Of a DNA stretch of 64,000 nt, positions 46,245-55,120 are shown in pieces (position 1 is the first letter of the stretch; each line of letters begins with the position of its first letter). The stretch lies in NCBI RefSeq assembly GCF_900104795.1, contig NZ_FNTG01000002.1, forward strand, positions 1,302,001 through 1,366,000, given 5' to 3'. A program made the translations under genes and the position numbers. The stretch comes from Burkholderia sp. WP9 (lineage in GTDB: Bacteria; Pseudomonadota; Gammaproteobacteria; Burkholderiales; Burkholderiaceae). Under the pieces are notes generated by a model, which did no database searches, had not been told where the DNA came from, and saw only the letters and a list, made by a program, of their open reading frames with translations.

Positions 46245-46873
46245 GCTGCATCTCCTTCCATAAAGACCGACTCACTCACCATGACCTCGCAGCGCGTAAT
46301 CAGACGCGCAGTTCGAAATAACGCCGCACGCTTGACTGTCTAGGGATTGCCCAGATCGGTCTCAAGCTCGACGCTAGATTCGCCCGACGGACGTTCGAGC
46401 GAGATCCGCTTGATGGCACCCGGTGGACCTGATGCCAGTCCCTGCGCAACACTGTCTTCGAGCACGCATGCAGCGGCGACGGTAACCGAGGCCACTACAC
46501 CAGTCGCTTCATGACACACCCGCGGGATAACGCAGTGCATCGCCATACCGGTTTCCAGTGCGAACGGAACGACAGTTGCAAGCATGTTTCCGCAATCAGG
46601 CGTCGCGTCGACCGTGTCTGCATCCGGCTGCAGTTGCGCGAACAGAACCTGCAGATCTATGCCTGGCCTGCTGCTGTGACTCACGATTCCAACCTTACTG
46701 GTAAGCGGGTTCGCTGCGCCTGGCCCGTCGATCTGACGTTGGTCAGGCGATCCCATCACATCGAGCAATATGCGGTCACGCGTGACCACATCGGTCGGAA
46801 GATCGGCCGCATTAAAGAATGGACCGCGTGAAGTGCCGCCGCGCATGAACAGACAGGATATGGCGTGTTGCAT
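46241..46873 (-). pseudogene. ligU: 4-oxalomesaconate tautomerase (LigU), degraded
   Basis: PrpF/DapF-fold family start is clear: SCLFMRGGTSRGPFFNAADLP, MGSPDQRQIDGPGAANPLTSKV, DCGNMLATVVPFALETGMA. The next residues, VCHEATGVVASVTVAAACVLEDS, belong near the family C-terminus, so about 145 residues are missing by an in-frame deletion. The reading then stops at TAG 46340-46342. The codons after it still encode the family end (VKRAALFRTARLITR) and run in frame to a TGA overlapping ligJ. The 177-residue product lacks most of its second domain and is very unlikely to work. The isomerisation it catalyses can occur slowly without enzyme, or a second copy may exist. Confidence 0.85.
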
Positions 46874-46940
46874 GGACTCTATCGACCTGGCACCGTTGGC
46901 TTGCTTGCATTATTTTGCATTATCTGCCATTCTGCAATGA

Positions 46941-46962
46941 CATATCCAGTATATTAGATATG
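46941..46962. promoter_or_regulatory. Palindrome, likely LysR operator for the lig operon
   Basis: CATATC (46941-46946) and GATATG (46957-46962) form an inverted repeat with 10 bases between. It lies 28 bp before the LysR start and 68 bp before the ligU start. The half-site matches the palindrome at 38784-38798 before the first LysR gene. Confidence 0.55.
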
Positions 46963-46989
46963 CACAAAATGCAATTCAGGAGATTTGTC

Positions 46990-47931
46990 ATGGAGCTTCG
47001 ACAACTTGAATCCTTCGTCCATGTCGCAGAGCTCGGAAGCTTTACTCGGGCTTCCAACTTCCTTTCGGTCGCCCAACCTGTGCTCAGCCGCCAGGTGCGC
47101 GCATTGGAGGTGGAGTTCCGTCAGGCACTTCTGGAGCGCAACGGTCGGGGCGTGACATTGACCGAGGCTGGCAAGCGTTTTCTTGAGCATGGCCGTAGTG
47201 TTCTGGCACAGATCGAACGCGCCACGCTCGACATGGAGGAAGGCCGAGGCGCCTCGACGGGAAGGCTCGTGGTGGCGCTACCGCCGAGCGTGAGCCTCAC
47301 GCTTACGGCTCCGCTAGTCAGAGCCTTCCGCGTGCGCTTCCCCAAAGCGACACTTTGCGTGCTTGAGGGGCTGTCCACTTACGTACTGGAGTGGCTGACA
47401 ATCGGTCGCGCCGATTGCGCCGTCGTCTACACCGTCCCCACTTCTTCGGGCGTGGAGTTGGCTCCGGTGCTCAACGAGCAGCTTTATCTTGTGTCTAGCC
47501 GCGGAACCGCTCCTTCTTCAAGCGGCGCGTCGGTCGATGATGAAATCAGTCTGGCAGAAGTCGCTGAGCGAAATCTCGTTATGCCGAGCCGGCCTCATTC
47601 CATTCGTATGCTGCTAGAAGCGACGATGGCTCAGGCGTCGCTGAAGCCACGCATCGCGCTCGAAATCGAAAGCATTCCGGCAATTCTGACGCTCGTACGC
47701 GATGAGGGGGTGCACGCAATACTGTCGTTGAAAGCGGTGCGCTCAAGCGGACACGAGAACGATTTTCACGTGCGACCCATCCGGCAACCCACTTTAGAAA
47801 CCACGCTATGGATCGCAACGTCCGCGCAGCGTCCGCGAGGGCCGTTACTTAATCAGACCGTACCCCTACTGCAAGATCTGTTGCGCGACCATTGGATGAC
47901 GGGCGTCGGAAACGGAATTATCACCGGTTAA
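46990..47931 (+). CDS. LysR-family regulator of the lig operon
   Basis: 313 residues from ATG 46990, which follows CAGGAGATTTGTC; the frame is open to 46915 but that part covers the operator. Helix-turn-helix MELRQLESFVHVAELGSFTRA and SVAQPVLSRQVRALEVEFRQ, effector domain from about 90 (GRLVVALPPSVSLTLTAPLVR). Divergent from the lig genes, thus their probable activator. Likely effector is protocatechuate or a ring-cleavage intermediate. Confidence 0.9.
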   Translation: MELRQLESFVHVAELGSFTRASNFLSVAQPVLSRQVRALEVEFRQALLERNGRGVTLTEAGKRFLEHGRSVLAQIERATLDMEEGRGASTGRLVVALPPSVSLTLTAPLVRAFRVRFPKATLCVLEGLSTYVLEWLTIGRADCAVVYTVPTSSGVELAPVLNEQLYLVSSRGTAPSSSGASVDDEISLAEVAERNLVMPSRPHSIRMLLEATMAQASLKPRIALEIESIPAILTLVRDEGVHAILSLKAVRSSGHENDFHVRPIRQPTLETTLWIATSAQRPRGPLLNQTVPLLQDLLRDHWMTGVGNGIITG

Positions 47932-48027
47932 ATCGCACCAGGAAGCCACGCATCCAATTTAGTTGGGGCTGCACGCCCGAGCAATGAACCGCAATCACGC
48001 ACACGAGGTCGCGGATATCCGGACGTA

Positions 48028-48858
48028 GGGCACTGTCAACTTGCGGGACTTCGTCGACGAAAATGCATAATGCACTGTTGCTCAGAAAGCATTCAACGGA
48101 GTTTGGGTGACATTGGTAAATTCGCGCCATGAGGCGAACCGCGCCGCGAGGTGTTTGCGATAGAGAGCAGCGCGCAACAGATGTCGTTTCAGTGCGAAGT
48201 GCTGTCGGATCGGACCGAAGCTCGACAGGAAGACCTGCGTGCGCTTCGGATCGCGAAAGCCGCGCATGCGCCGCTCGCGCTCCCGCGTGGGTTGGTGGCT
48301 GTTCTCAGCACGGTTGTTGACACGGGCCGCAGCCTTGACGAAGACGTGCTTCACGTTGGCCAGCTCCGGGATATCGGCTTTCGCGGCCGGATAGCTGCGC
48401 AGCTGATCGGTGACGATCTTGCGTGGCACCGGGTTGGAGCGCAGCACACGCTTGAAGAAACGTTTGGCGGCGGTCTTGTCGCGTCGCTATTGCAGCAAGA
48501 TGTCGGGTTCGACGCCGTGCTCGTCGACTGCACGCCACAGCAGGTACGGTTCGCCACGCAGGGAGATGAACATCTCGTCGAGATGCCACGTACTACCCGG
48601 CTTGCGACGCGCCGCTGTCGCCCGATGGGCAAAGCCTGTGCCGAACTTGTCGCACCAGCGGCGAATCGTCTCGTAGCCGACCGTTACGCCGCGCTCGAAC
48701 AGTAACTCCTCGATGTCGCGCAGGCTGAGCTGGAACCGAAAGTACCAACGCACCGCATGGCTGATGACCGACGCCGGGAACCGGTGGCCGTGGTAAAGCG
48801 ATTTCGTTTTCGTCATCCCGTCATGTTATGCGAACACCCCGCCAACTTGATAGCGCCC
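48028..48858 (-). mobile_element. IS6-family insertion sequence, 831 bp
   Basis: Ends show an imperfect inverted repeat: GGGCACTGTCAACTTG at 48028 and, in reverse complement, GGGCGCTATCAAGTTG ending at 48858. The 8-bp flanks (CGGACGTA left, TTGGAGGA right) do not match, so no target duplication is present. IS6 elements move replicatively and their copies recombine, so the missing duplication suggests that adjacent DNA was deleted or exchanged. The right end lies 50 bp from the tRNA-Sec gene. Confidence 0.8.
48082..48816 (-). pseudogene. IS6-family transposase with an in-frame stop
   Basis: Reads SLYHGHRFPASVISHAVRWYF, TVGYETIRRWCDKFGTGFAH, TWHLDEMFISLRGEPYLLWRA-V, then VEPDILLQ-stop-RRDKTAAKRFF, KIVTDQLRSYPAAKADI and VNNRAENSHQPTRERERRM. 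The DDE residues are all present. The stop is TAG at 48487-48489, probably from AAG. All else is in one frame, so a single substitution inactivated the gene and the element is recent. Confidence 0.88.
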
Positions 48859-48908
48859 TTGGAGGATGTCTGCGGAAGATATTGGATTGCCCGGGAAACC
48901 TTGCCGGG

Positions 48909-49001
48909 CGGAAGGCAGCCGGAGTCGAACCGACCTGAGAGCGTCTGACGCCCTCAACTGGGTTTGAAGCCCAGCCGCACCACCGGATACGAATGCCTTC
49001 C
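48909..49001 (-). tRNA. selC: tRNA-Sec (UCA)
   Basis: 93 bases beginning GGAAGGCATTCGTATCCGGT. The 8-bp acceptor stem GGAAGGCA pairs with TGCCTTCC, the anticodon arm GGGCTTCAAACCC carries TCA, a long variable arm follows, and the T arm GTCGGTTCGACTCC is standard. The 3' G is followed by CCC, so the CCA tail is not fully encoded. It reads UGA in the formate dehydrogenase mRNA. It lies 48 bp after selB. Confidence 0.95.
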
Positions 49002-49048
49002 TACGGTGATTGAACTACACGTCGCCGATCAAAATCGACGAAAGCCGA

Positions 49049-50962
49049 TCAAAGCAGATCGAGCCAGCGACTATCCGCGCGCATCAGATGCAGCCCACGG
49101 TGGAAGCGAGTATACCCAACCCGATCAAAGAATTCCAAAAGCTGAATAGCCCGTTTGCGCCCCAGTCCCGTCACATCGCGAAACGGTGCGGCTGCAACCG
49201 TACCGGCATTCTTTTGCGCCTCGGTGGCCGCAATCGAAGCCAGTTCCCTTATCACCTCCTGGTGATAAAACAGATCACGCACGACCTGAAACAGCTCGCC
49301 TTGTCGCGCGAGCTTGCGCATCAATTGACGCACGCGCTCTTCACCTACACCGTTCGCATTCGCCAGATCACGCACCCACGGCGGATCGAACCGTCCCGCT
49401 TTCACCGCGGGCAGCAGCGCCGCCGCGAGCGCGCGATCGGCGTCGTCGAGCGTCACTGTGTGGCCTGGCAAATGCAGCCAGGGCCCGCGTTTGACAATCT
49501 CACCACGCATGGCGGCATCGTCGACGAGCGCGCGCCACAACGCATCGTCCACCAACGGCGCCGCGATCCGCCGCAAGCGCGAGACATCCGGGCCCAATTC
49601 GTCCGGCGAGCGTTCATGGTACTCGGCGAGCGTGGTCGTCAATCGTGTGTTGAGCGTTTGCCAAGGCGTATCAGCGACCAGCAATGCGTCCTCGCCAGGC
49701 ATATCGACCACGTGCGTATCGGGCGGCAACGAAAGCGCAGCAGCCGGCATACCCGTCAAGCGTTCCAGCAGCGAGCGCGACAAACCATGCGGCGCTCTTG
49801 CGAAGATGGCGTCCAGCTTGCCGGTATCGAGCATGATCTGAAGCGCGTCGAGCCACGCGAGCCGTTCAACTGAACGACGCTTGCGCGACGGCGCGAACGG
49901 ATCGAGCACATGGCCGCCGCCAATCGTGCGATCGGCCTGCGCGTTGCGCACTACGAAGCGATCGCCGGGCAGCGCACAGACCGGACGCTCGAACACCAGT
50001 TGAACGCGGGCACGCTGACCGGCGCCGAGTGTCTCCCCATCGAGCAACGCAACATGCGCAACCTGATGCTGCGTGCCCAGATGCACATGCAGCGGCGCCC
50101 AATGCTCCAGCGTGACCGATGCATCGGCGAGCAGCGTCAGCATGACGTCGACCCGCTCCGACGCCTGCGAGAGGCGCGGGTCGACGATCCAGTCACCACG
50201 ATCAATCGCACTCTTCTCGATGCCCGCGAGGTTCAACGCGCAGCGCTCGCCGGCTCGCCCCTTCTGCGCCGCACGATTCTGCGCGTGAATGCTGCGCACG
50301 CGCACCGGTTGATTCTTCGGCGCGAGCAGCATCGTATCGCCGACCGCCACGCTCCCCGATACCACCGTGCCGGTCACGATCGTGCCTTGGCCCGCGAGTG
50401 TGAAGACACGATCGACCGCGAGACGGAACAACCCGTCATCGCGCTTCATGCGCCATGCCGTGGCCGCCGCGAACAAATGCGCCTTCAGCGCAGCCACCCC
50501 GGGATCATCGGAATGCGTCGCGCAGGTGTCGAACACGGGCGCGTCCTCGAGCACACTGCCGCTCAGAAACGCGCTCACTTCGTCGTGCACTTCCCGCAAA
50601 CGCTGCGCGTCGACCCGGTCCACTTTGGTCAGCGCGACGGCGCCGCGCTGAATGCCGAGCAACTCGATAATGGCCAGATGCTCGCGGGTTTGCGGCATCA
50701 CGCCGTCGTCGGCGGCAATCACGAGCAGCGCGAAATCGATACCGCTCGCACCAGCGGTCATGGTATGCACGAGCTTTTCGTGGCCGGGCACATCGATCAG
50801 GCCGAGCACGTCGCCGTTGTCGAGCGGCACGTACGCATAACCCAATTCGATCGAAATACCGCGCGCTTTTTCTTCCTTGAGACGATCCGTATCGACGCCC
50901 GACAGCGCTTTCACCAGGCTCGTTTTACCGTGGTCGATATGTCCCGCCGTACCGACGATCAT
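49049..50962 (-). CDS. selB: Selenocysteine-specific elongation factor SelB
   Basis: 637 residues. EF-Tu-like GTPase: G1 [12 protein letters not shown] (residues 4-15), G2 [12 protein letters not shown]3 [10 protein letters not shown]4 TKVD. Beta-barrel domains follow ([17 protein letters not shown]), then winged-helix repeats for SECIS binding at about 380-637, ending with [17 protein letters not shown]. It delivers Sec-tRNA to the ribosome at UGA codons with a SECIS hairpin. Its ATG overlaps the selA stop by 4 bp. Confidence 0.96.
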   Translation of the reverse strand: MIVGTAGHIDHGKTSLVKALSGVDTDRLKEEKARGISIELGYAYVPLDNGDVLGLIDVPGHEKLVHTMTAGASGIDFALLVIAADDGVMPQTREHLAIIELLGIQRGAVALTKVDRVDAQRLREVHDEVSAFLSGSVLEDAPVFDTCATHSDDPGVAALKAHLFAAATAWRMKRDDGLFRLAVDRVFTLAGQGTIVTGTVVSGSVAVGDTMLLAPKNQPVRVRSIHAQNRAAQKGRAGERCALNLAGIEKSAIDRGDWIVDPRLSQASERVDVMLTLLADASVTLEHWAPLHVHLGTQHQVAHVALLDGETLGAGQRARVQLVFERPVCALPGDRFVVRNAQADRTIGGGHVLDPFAPSRKRRSVERLAWLDALQIMLDTGKLDAIFARAPHGLSRSLLERLTGMPAAALSLPPDTHVVDMPGEDALLVADTPWQTLNTRLTTTLAEYHERSPDELGPDVSRLRRIAAPLVDDALWRALVDDAAMRGEIVKRGPWLHLPGHTVTLDDADRALAAALLPAVKAGRFDPPWVRDLANANGVGEERVRQLMRKLARQGELFQVVRDLFYHQEVIRELASIAATEAQKNAGTVAAAPFRDVTGLGRKRAIQLLEFFDRVGYTRFHRGLHLMRADSRWLDLL

Positions 50963-52389
50963 GCGTGCGCGCCTTTCAGTTGCTCGATCAGTTGCGCTTC
51001 ATCGGCGGCTTCGAGACAGCGTAGATCGAGACGCAGCGCGTCGTCGGCGATACGGCCGATGACAGGCCGCGCCATCTCGCGCAGCAGCTTTTCGAGCGCG
51101 AGCAATTGACGGCCACCTCGCTTGCCGTCCGCCATTCTGACGACGAGCCCGAAGCTCGGCAGCACATCGACAGGCAAAGCGCCACTGCCGATCTGACTGA
51201 ACATGGGCTCTGCCGCCACCGCATAGCGTTCGCCGAGCGCCTGCTGCAAGGCGGGCTGTACGCGCTGCGCAGCGAGCCGGATCTCGTCGGCGGGACGGGT
51301 GAGCAAGCGCAGCGTGGTGAGCCGCTGCGTGAGCTTCTCCGGCGTGCGATAAAGCTGCAGCACAGGCTCCAGCGCGGCGAGCGTCAGTTTGCCGACACGC
51401 AACGCGCGTTTGAGCGGATGCTTCTTGATCTTCGCGATCAGATCGCGCCGCCCGACGATCAACCCGGCTTGCGGTCCACCCAGCAACTTGTCGCCACTGA
51501 AGGTGACGAGGTCGGCGCCGGCTTTGATGGTTTCACGCACGGTCGTTTCGCGCGGCAAACCCCATTGGCCCAGATCGACGAGCGTGCCGCTGCCGAGGTC
51601 CACGGCAACCGCAAGACCGCGTGCATGGGCGAGTGGCGCGATTTCATCCAGACCGACTTCTTTGGTGAAGCCGTTGATCGCGTAGTTGCTCGCGTGGACT
51701 TTCATCAGCAGCGCGGTTTGCGGGCCGATGGCTTCGTCATAGTCCTTCAGATGCGTGCGGTTCGTGGTGCCGACTTCGCGAAGCCTCGCGCCCGCGCGGC
51801 TCATGATGTCCGGAATGCGAAACGCGCCGCCGATTTCCACCAGCTCGCCACGCGACACGATGACTTCTTTCTTCGACGCCAGCGCGGAAAGCGTGAGCAG
51901 CACCGCAGCCGCATTGTTGTTGACCACGGTAGCCGCTTCGGCTCCCGTCAATTCGCAGATGAGTTCGTCGATCAGATCGTCGCGATCGCCACGCTTGCCG
52001 GTGTCGAGGTCGAATTCGAGGTTGGCGGGTTGCGTCAGTGCCTTCACGACGGCCTGCACGGCCTCGTCCGGCAGCAATGCACGGCCGAGGTTGGTATGCA
52101 GCACGGTGCCGGTCAGATTGAAAACGCTACGCAAGCGCGACTGGTTGCGTTGGCGCAGCGCGGCTTCGACCGCGCCCTTCAGTTGCGCGGTGTCGAGCGC
52201 GCTCACGGATGCAGCGCCCGACTGCGCGCTCGCGCGCCAGTTGTCGAGCGCCTCACGCACCGCGCCCAACACCTGCGTGCGGCCGTACTCGCCGATCAGC
52301 GCCGCGAACTCGGCCGACGCCATCACCTTTTCCACCGACGGCACGCGCGCCATCAGCGCCCGCAATTCAGAGCCGCTTACATCGCTCAC
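50959..52389 (-). CDS. selA: L-seryl-tRNA(Sec) selenium transferase SelA
   Basis: 476 residues, PLP enzyme. N-terminal SelA_N ([20 protein letters not shown]), then [39 protein letters not shown] and the PLP lysine in [20 protein letters not shown] at about residue 298. It converts Ser-tRNA(Sec) to Sec-tRNA(Sec) using selenophosphate from SelD. Ribosome site AAGGGATTGCCTCGTG precedes ATG. Confidence 0.96.
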   Translation of the reverse strand: MSDVSGSELRALMARVPSVEKVMASAEFAALIGEYGRTQVLGAVREALDNWRASAQSGAASVSALDTAQLKGAVEAALRQRNQSRLRSVFNLTGTVLHTNLGRALLPDEAVQAVVKALTQPANLEFDLDTGKRGDRDDLIDELICELTGAEAATVVNNNAAAVLLTLSALASKKEVIVSRGELVEIGGAFRIPDIMSRAGARLREVGTTNRTHLKDYDEAIGPQTALLMKVHASNYAINGFTKEVGLDEIAPLAHARGLAVAVDLGSGTLVDLGQWGLPRETTVRETIKAGADLVTFSGDKLLGGPQAGLIVGRRDLIAKIKKHPLKRALRVGKLTLAALEPVLQLYRTPEKLTQRLTTLRLLTRPADEIRLAAQRVQPALQQALGERYAVAAEPMFSQIGSGALPVDVLPSFGLVVRMADGKRGGRQLLALEKLLREMARPVIGRIADDALRLDLRCLEAADEAQLIEQLKGAHA

Positions 52390-52429
52390 GAGGCAATCCC
52401 TTTTCTAGTCTAGTCGTGTCCAGTTGCTG

Positions 52430-53425
52430 CTAGTCGGACTCGCCAGAAGACTCCGCCGCACTGTCGGCCTGTTCGGGCCACAGCCACGGATGCGGCGACG
52501 CCCGCCGGTAACCTTCCGCGCCCATCAGCAGATCCAGCGTGAGACTGGCGAGATCGTCCGCGAACGGTTCGAAATCGTAGTCCTTCGACTGAATGCCGAT
52601 CTTGCGGTAAGTATGGCATTCGTCGCACGATTCGGCCTTCAGCGCGGCATTCTTCGATTCGGTTTCGCGCGTGGCTTCGTCGGCATCGGGCGAGCCGACC
52701 GTGTGATAGGCAATGCCCTTGGTCGAGTCGCAGTTCGAGCACTTCGCGCGAACCATGTGCCATTCAGTCGAGCACAGCCCGCATTGCAGGTAGCGGTAGT
52801 TATCATACGCTCCGCCCACGCGCACGATGCTGGCCACCGGATGCGATCCGCACACGGGGCACAAACCGAGGGTTTCGATGTATGGCACCTCGCGCTTGTC
52901 GATATCGGCGGCAAGGTCGGTCCACACGACTTGCAACGCGGCGACGATGAACGGCGCGCTCGCCGGATCGACCTCTTCGAAGCGCTGCGCGAAGATCGCG
53001 TCGGCCTGGAATTCGAGCGCGGCGGTGTCAAGCGTGCGCAGGCGGGCGATCAGCGCTTCGAGCGGCGGCGTGAGCGGCCCCGCTACCGCCACCTTGTCGA
53101 GCAGTTGGCGCAGCACGTCGCGCCATGCCGGATCACGCACGCCGGAAAGCGCCGGAATCAGCGGCATGGAGTGTTGCTGCGCGCTCGCGATCAATTCGGG
53201 GCTCGGCGGCTGTGCCTTGAAGTTCGCCATCACGGCTTGCTGCGCGTCGGCGAGCACCGCCATCAGGCGCAAATAACCGGCGATCGGATTGTGAAGCGCC
53301 GCGAGCTGGCGCAGGCGCGCAGCGCGCGCCGAAAACACCGCGAGCCGCTCCGGTGTGCGGATGCGCGGAATCGCCGAATGGTCGAGCGACTCGATATCGC
53401 CGGCTTCGAGAATACGTTGAACCAC
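52430..53425 (-). CDS. fdhE: Formate dehydrogenase accessory protein FdhE
   Basis: 331 residues. The FdhE rubredoxin-like domains have CXXC pairs in GLCPVCGSHPVAS, QCGLCSTEWHMVRAKCSNCD and SCDECHTYRK. It is needed for formation of active membrane-bound formate dehydrogenase, probably during Tat export and assembly. Forty bases before selA on the same strand and 110 bp after the gamma subunit gene, with a hairpin between. Confidence 0.93.
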   Translation of the reverse strand: MVQRILEAGDIESLDHSAIPRIRTPERLAVFSARAARLRQLAALHNPIAGYLRLMAVLADAQQAVMANFKAQPPSPELIASAQQHSMPLIPALSGVRDPAWRDVLRQLLDKVAVAGPLTPPLEALIARLRTLDTAALEFQADAIFAQRFEEVDPASAPFIVAALQVVWTDLAADIDKREVPYIETLGLCPVCGSHPVASIVRVGGAYDNYRYLQCGLCSTEWHMVRAKCSNCDSTKGIAYHTVGSPDADEATRETESKNAALKAESCDECHTYRKIGIQSKDYDFEPFADDLASLTLDLLMGAEGYRRASPHPWLWPEQADSAAESSGESD

Positions 53426-53445
53426 AGTATCGACCTCTGAAAACT

Positions 53446-53483
53446 GAAAAGCCGCCGCCCTTCATCGAACAAGGGCGGCGGCT
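53446..53483 (-). terminator. Intrinsic terminator between the dehydrogenase and fdhE-sel genes
   Basis: A 13-bp perfect stem: AGCCGCCGCCCTT (53450-53462) with its complement at 53471-53483 around the loop CATCGAAC. On the minus strand the stem is followed by TTTTCAGTTTTC. It lies after the gamma subunit stop and before fdhE, so it should reduce read-through from the dehydrogenase genes into fdhE, selA, selB and selC. Confidence 0.75.
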
Positions 53484-53535
53484 CGGGTGCAGCACGCTTT
53501 GCATCGCGCTGCCTGGGTTGCCTGGGCGTGGCCCG

Positions 53536-54192
53536 CTATTTACCGATGATTTCCTTGAACCAGTTCGGATGATGCTTTCTCGCCCACCCGTAGGTCACGG
53601 TGCCGCGCGTCATGGCGCCGATCGATCCCTTGATCCACAACGCTGCATAAATATGCACGACGATGCCGACGATCAGCACGAACGCCGCCGCGGCATGCAC
53701 CACAGCCGCGAGCCGGATAATCTCGATCGGAAAATAGAACGAGAAGTAGCGCCGCCAGATCACGATGCCGCTCGCCAGCAACAGCAGCAGGCAGATCACC
53801 ATCGTGAAAAATAGCAGCTTTTGACCGGCGTTGTACTTGCCGATCGCGGGGAGCTTTTCCTCGCGATTGTTGAGCACGTCGTCGATCTGCCTCATCCACT
53901 GAATGTCGGCCTTGTCCAGATAGTTGTGGTGCCAGAAGCGCAACGCAAGAATCAGGAACGAGAGAAACATCACGCAGCCCACGAACGGATGCAGAATCCG
54001 CGTCCATTGCCCGCCGCCGAAGATCGCGTAGAGCCACGACATGGCCGGATGAAACATGGCGAGGCCGGAGAGCGCCAGCAGCACGAACGTGATGGCGGTG
54101 ATCCAGTGATTCGTACGCTCATTGGGCGTGTAGCGCACGATCAGGCTGTTGCCCCTCACGTCCTTCAACTCGGTATGCTCAGGGTGCTTCAT
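53536..54192 (-). CDS. fdoI: Formate dehydrogenase gamma subunit (cytochrome b556)
   Basis: 218 residues, four membrane helices ([20 protein letters not shown] follows [72 protein letters not shown]). Haem-ligand histidines are visible in NHW, LHP, VHA and VHIY. It passes electrons from the beta subunit to quinone in the inner membrane. It overlaps the beta subunit gene by 14 bp. FdoI and FdnI cannot be told apart here. Confidence 0.93.
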   Translation of the reverse strand: MKHPEHTELKDVRGNSLIVRYTPNERTNHWITAITFVLLALSGLAMFHPAMSWLYAIFGGGQWTRILHPFVGCVMFLSFLILALRFWHHNYLDKADIQWMRQIDDVLNNREEKLPAIGKYNAGQKLLFFTMVICLLLLLASGIVIWRRYFSFYFPIEIIRLAAVVHAAAAFVLIVGIVVHIYAALWIKGSIGAMTRGTVTYGWARKHHPNWFKEIIGK

Positions 54193-55111
54193 TGGATGCC
54201 TCCCGCGAACGGCGTGCTTCGTCGGCTTCGTGCTGGGCTTCGGCTTCTTCCGCCTCGCTCACCTCGTTCGGACCCACACGCGTGTAGTGGAAGAACCCGG
54301 CCACCGCCGCGAACGCGATACCCGCGAGCGCCAGCGGCTTGGCCAGTCCTTTCCACAGCCCGACCATCGCGCTGATCTTCGGATTCTGCGGCAAACCGTG
54401 ATACAGGTTCGCTTTGTCGGCGTGATGCAGCACGTACATGACGTGCGTGCCGCCCACCCCGGCAGGATCGTACAAACCGGCATTCTGGAACCCGCGTTCC
54501 TTCAGATCTTCCACCCGGTCGGCGGCCTGCTGCTTCATGTCCTCCTTGGTGCCGAACATGATCGCGCCGGTCGGGCACGTCTTCACGCAAGCCGGCTCCT
54601 GGCCGACCGCCACGCGGTCCGAGCACAGCGTGCACTTGTACGCGCGGTTGTCCTTTTTCGAAATGCGCGGCACGTTGAACGGGCAACCGGTTACGCAATA
54701 GCCGCAGCCAATGCAGTTTTCCTCGTGGAAATCCACGATGCCGTTCGTGTACTGCACGATCGCGCCCGGCGACGGGCAGGCCTTCAGACAGCCCGGATCC
54801 TCGCAGTGCATGCAGCCGTCCTTGCGGATCAGCCACTCGAGATCGCCTTCGGTGTTCTCGTATTCCGAGAACCGCATGACGGTCCACGAATGCTCGCTCA
54901 GATCGCGCGGGTTGTCGTAGATGCCGGTCGTCGTACCGACTTCGTCGCGCAGATCGTTCCACTCCATGCAGGCGGTCTGACACGCCTTGCAGCCAATGCA
55001 CTTCGACACGTCGATGAGCTTGGCGACCGTGCCCGTGACCGGCTCACGCACTTGCGGTTCAGGCAAGGTCGTGGCCGAGAGGCGTTTGATGTCCAGTGAT
55101 TGCAGTGCCAT
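54179..55111 (-). CDS. fdoH: Formate dehydrogenase beta subunit (iron-sulfur)
   Basis: 310 residues with four [4Fe-4S] sets: [57 protein letters not shown] and [26 protein letters not shown] membrane anchor helix ([21 protein letters not shown]) lies near 270, as in FdnH/FdoH. It carries electrons from the catalytic subunit to the cytochrome. Its start is 9 bp after the alpha subunit stop. Confidence 0.95.
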   Translation of the reverse strand: MALQSLDIKRLSATTLPEPQVREPVTGTVAKLIDVSKCIGCKACQTACMEWNDLRDEVGTTTGIYDNPRDLSEHSWTVMRFSEYENTEGDLEWLIRKDGCMHCEDPGCLKACPSPGAIVQYTNGIVDFHEENCIGCGYCVTGCPFNVPRISKKDNRAYKCTLCSDRVAVGQEPACVKTCPTGAIMFGTKEDMKQQAADRVEDLKERGFQNAGLYDPAGVGGTHVMYVLHHADKANLYHGLPQNPKISAMVGLWKGLAKPLALAGIAFAAVAGFFHYTRVGPNEVSEAEEAEAQHEADEARRSREASNEAP

Positions 55112-55120
55112 CTCTTTTCC

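Noticed and set aside
48487..48489. In-frame stop in the IS6 transposase as possible recoding
   Set aside because: The codon is TAG, not TGA, with no SECIS-like hairpin considered; a simple AAG to TAG change explains it.
48020..48866. 8-bp target duplication of the IS6 element
   Set aside because: The flanks CGGACGTA and TTGGAGGA do not match.
51106..52413. Long open frame on the plus strand opposite selA, and similar ones opposite fdoG (55331-56587, 56672-57916) and selB (49910-51109)
   Set aside because: They are mirror frames of high-GC coding DNA, with Arg/Ala/His-rich products and no family resemblance, and the sense genes are certain.
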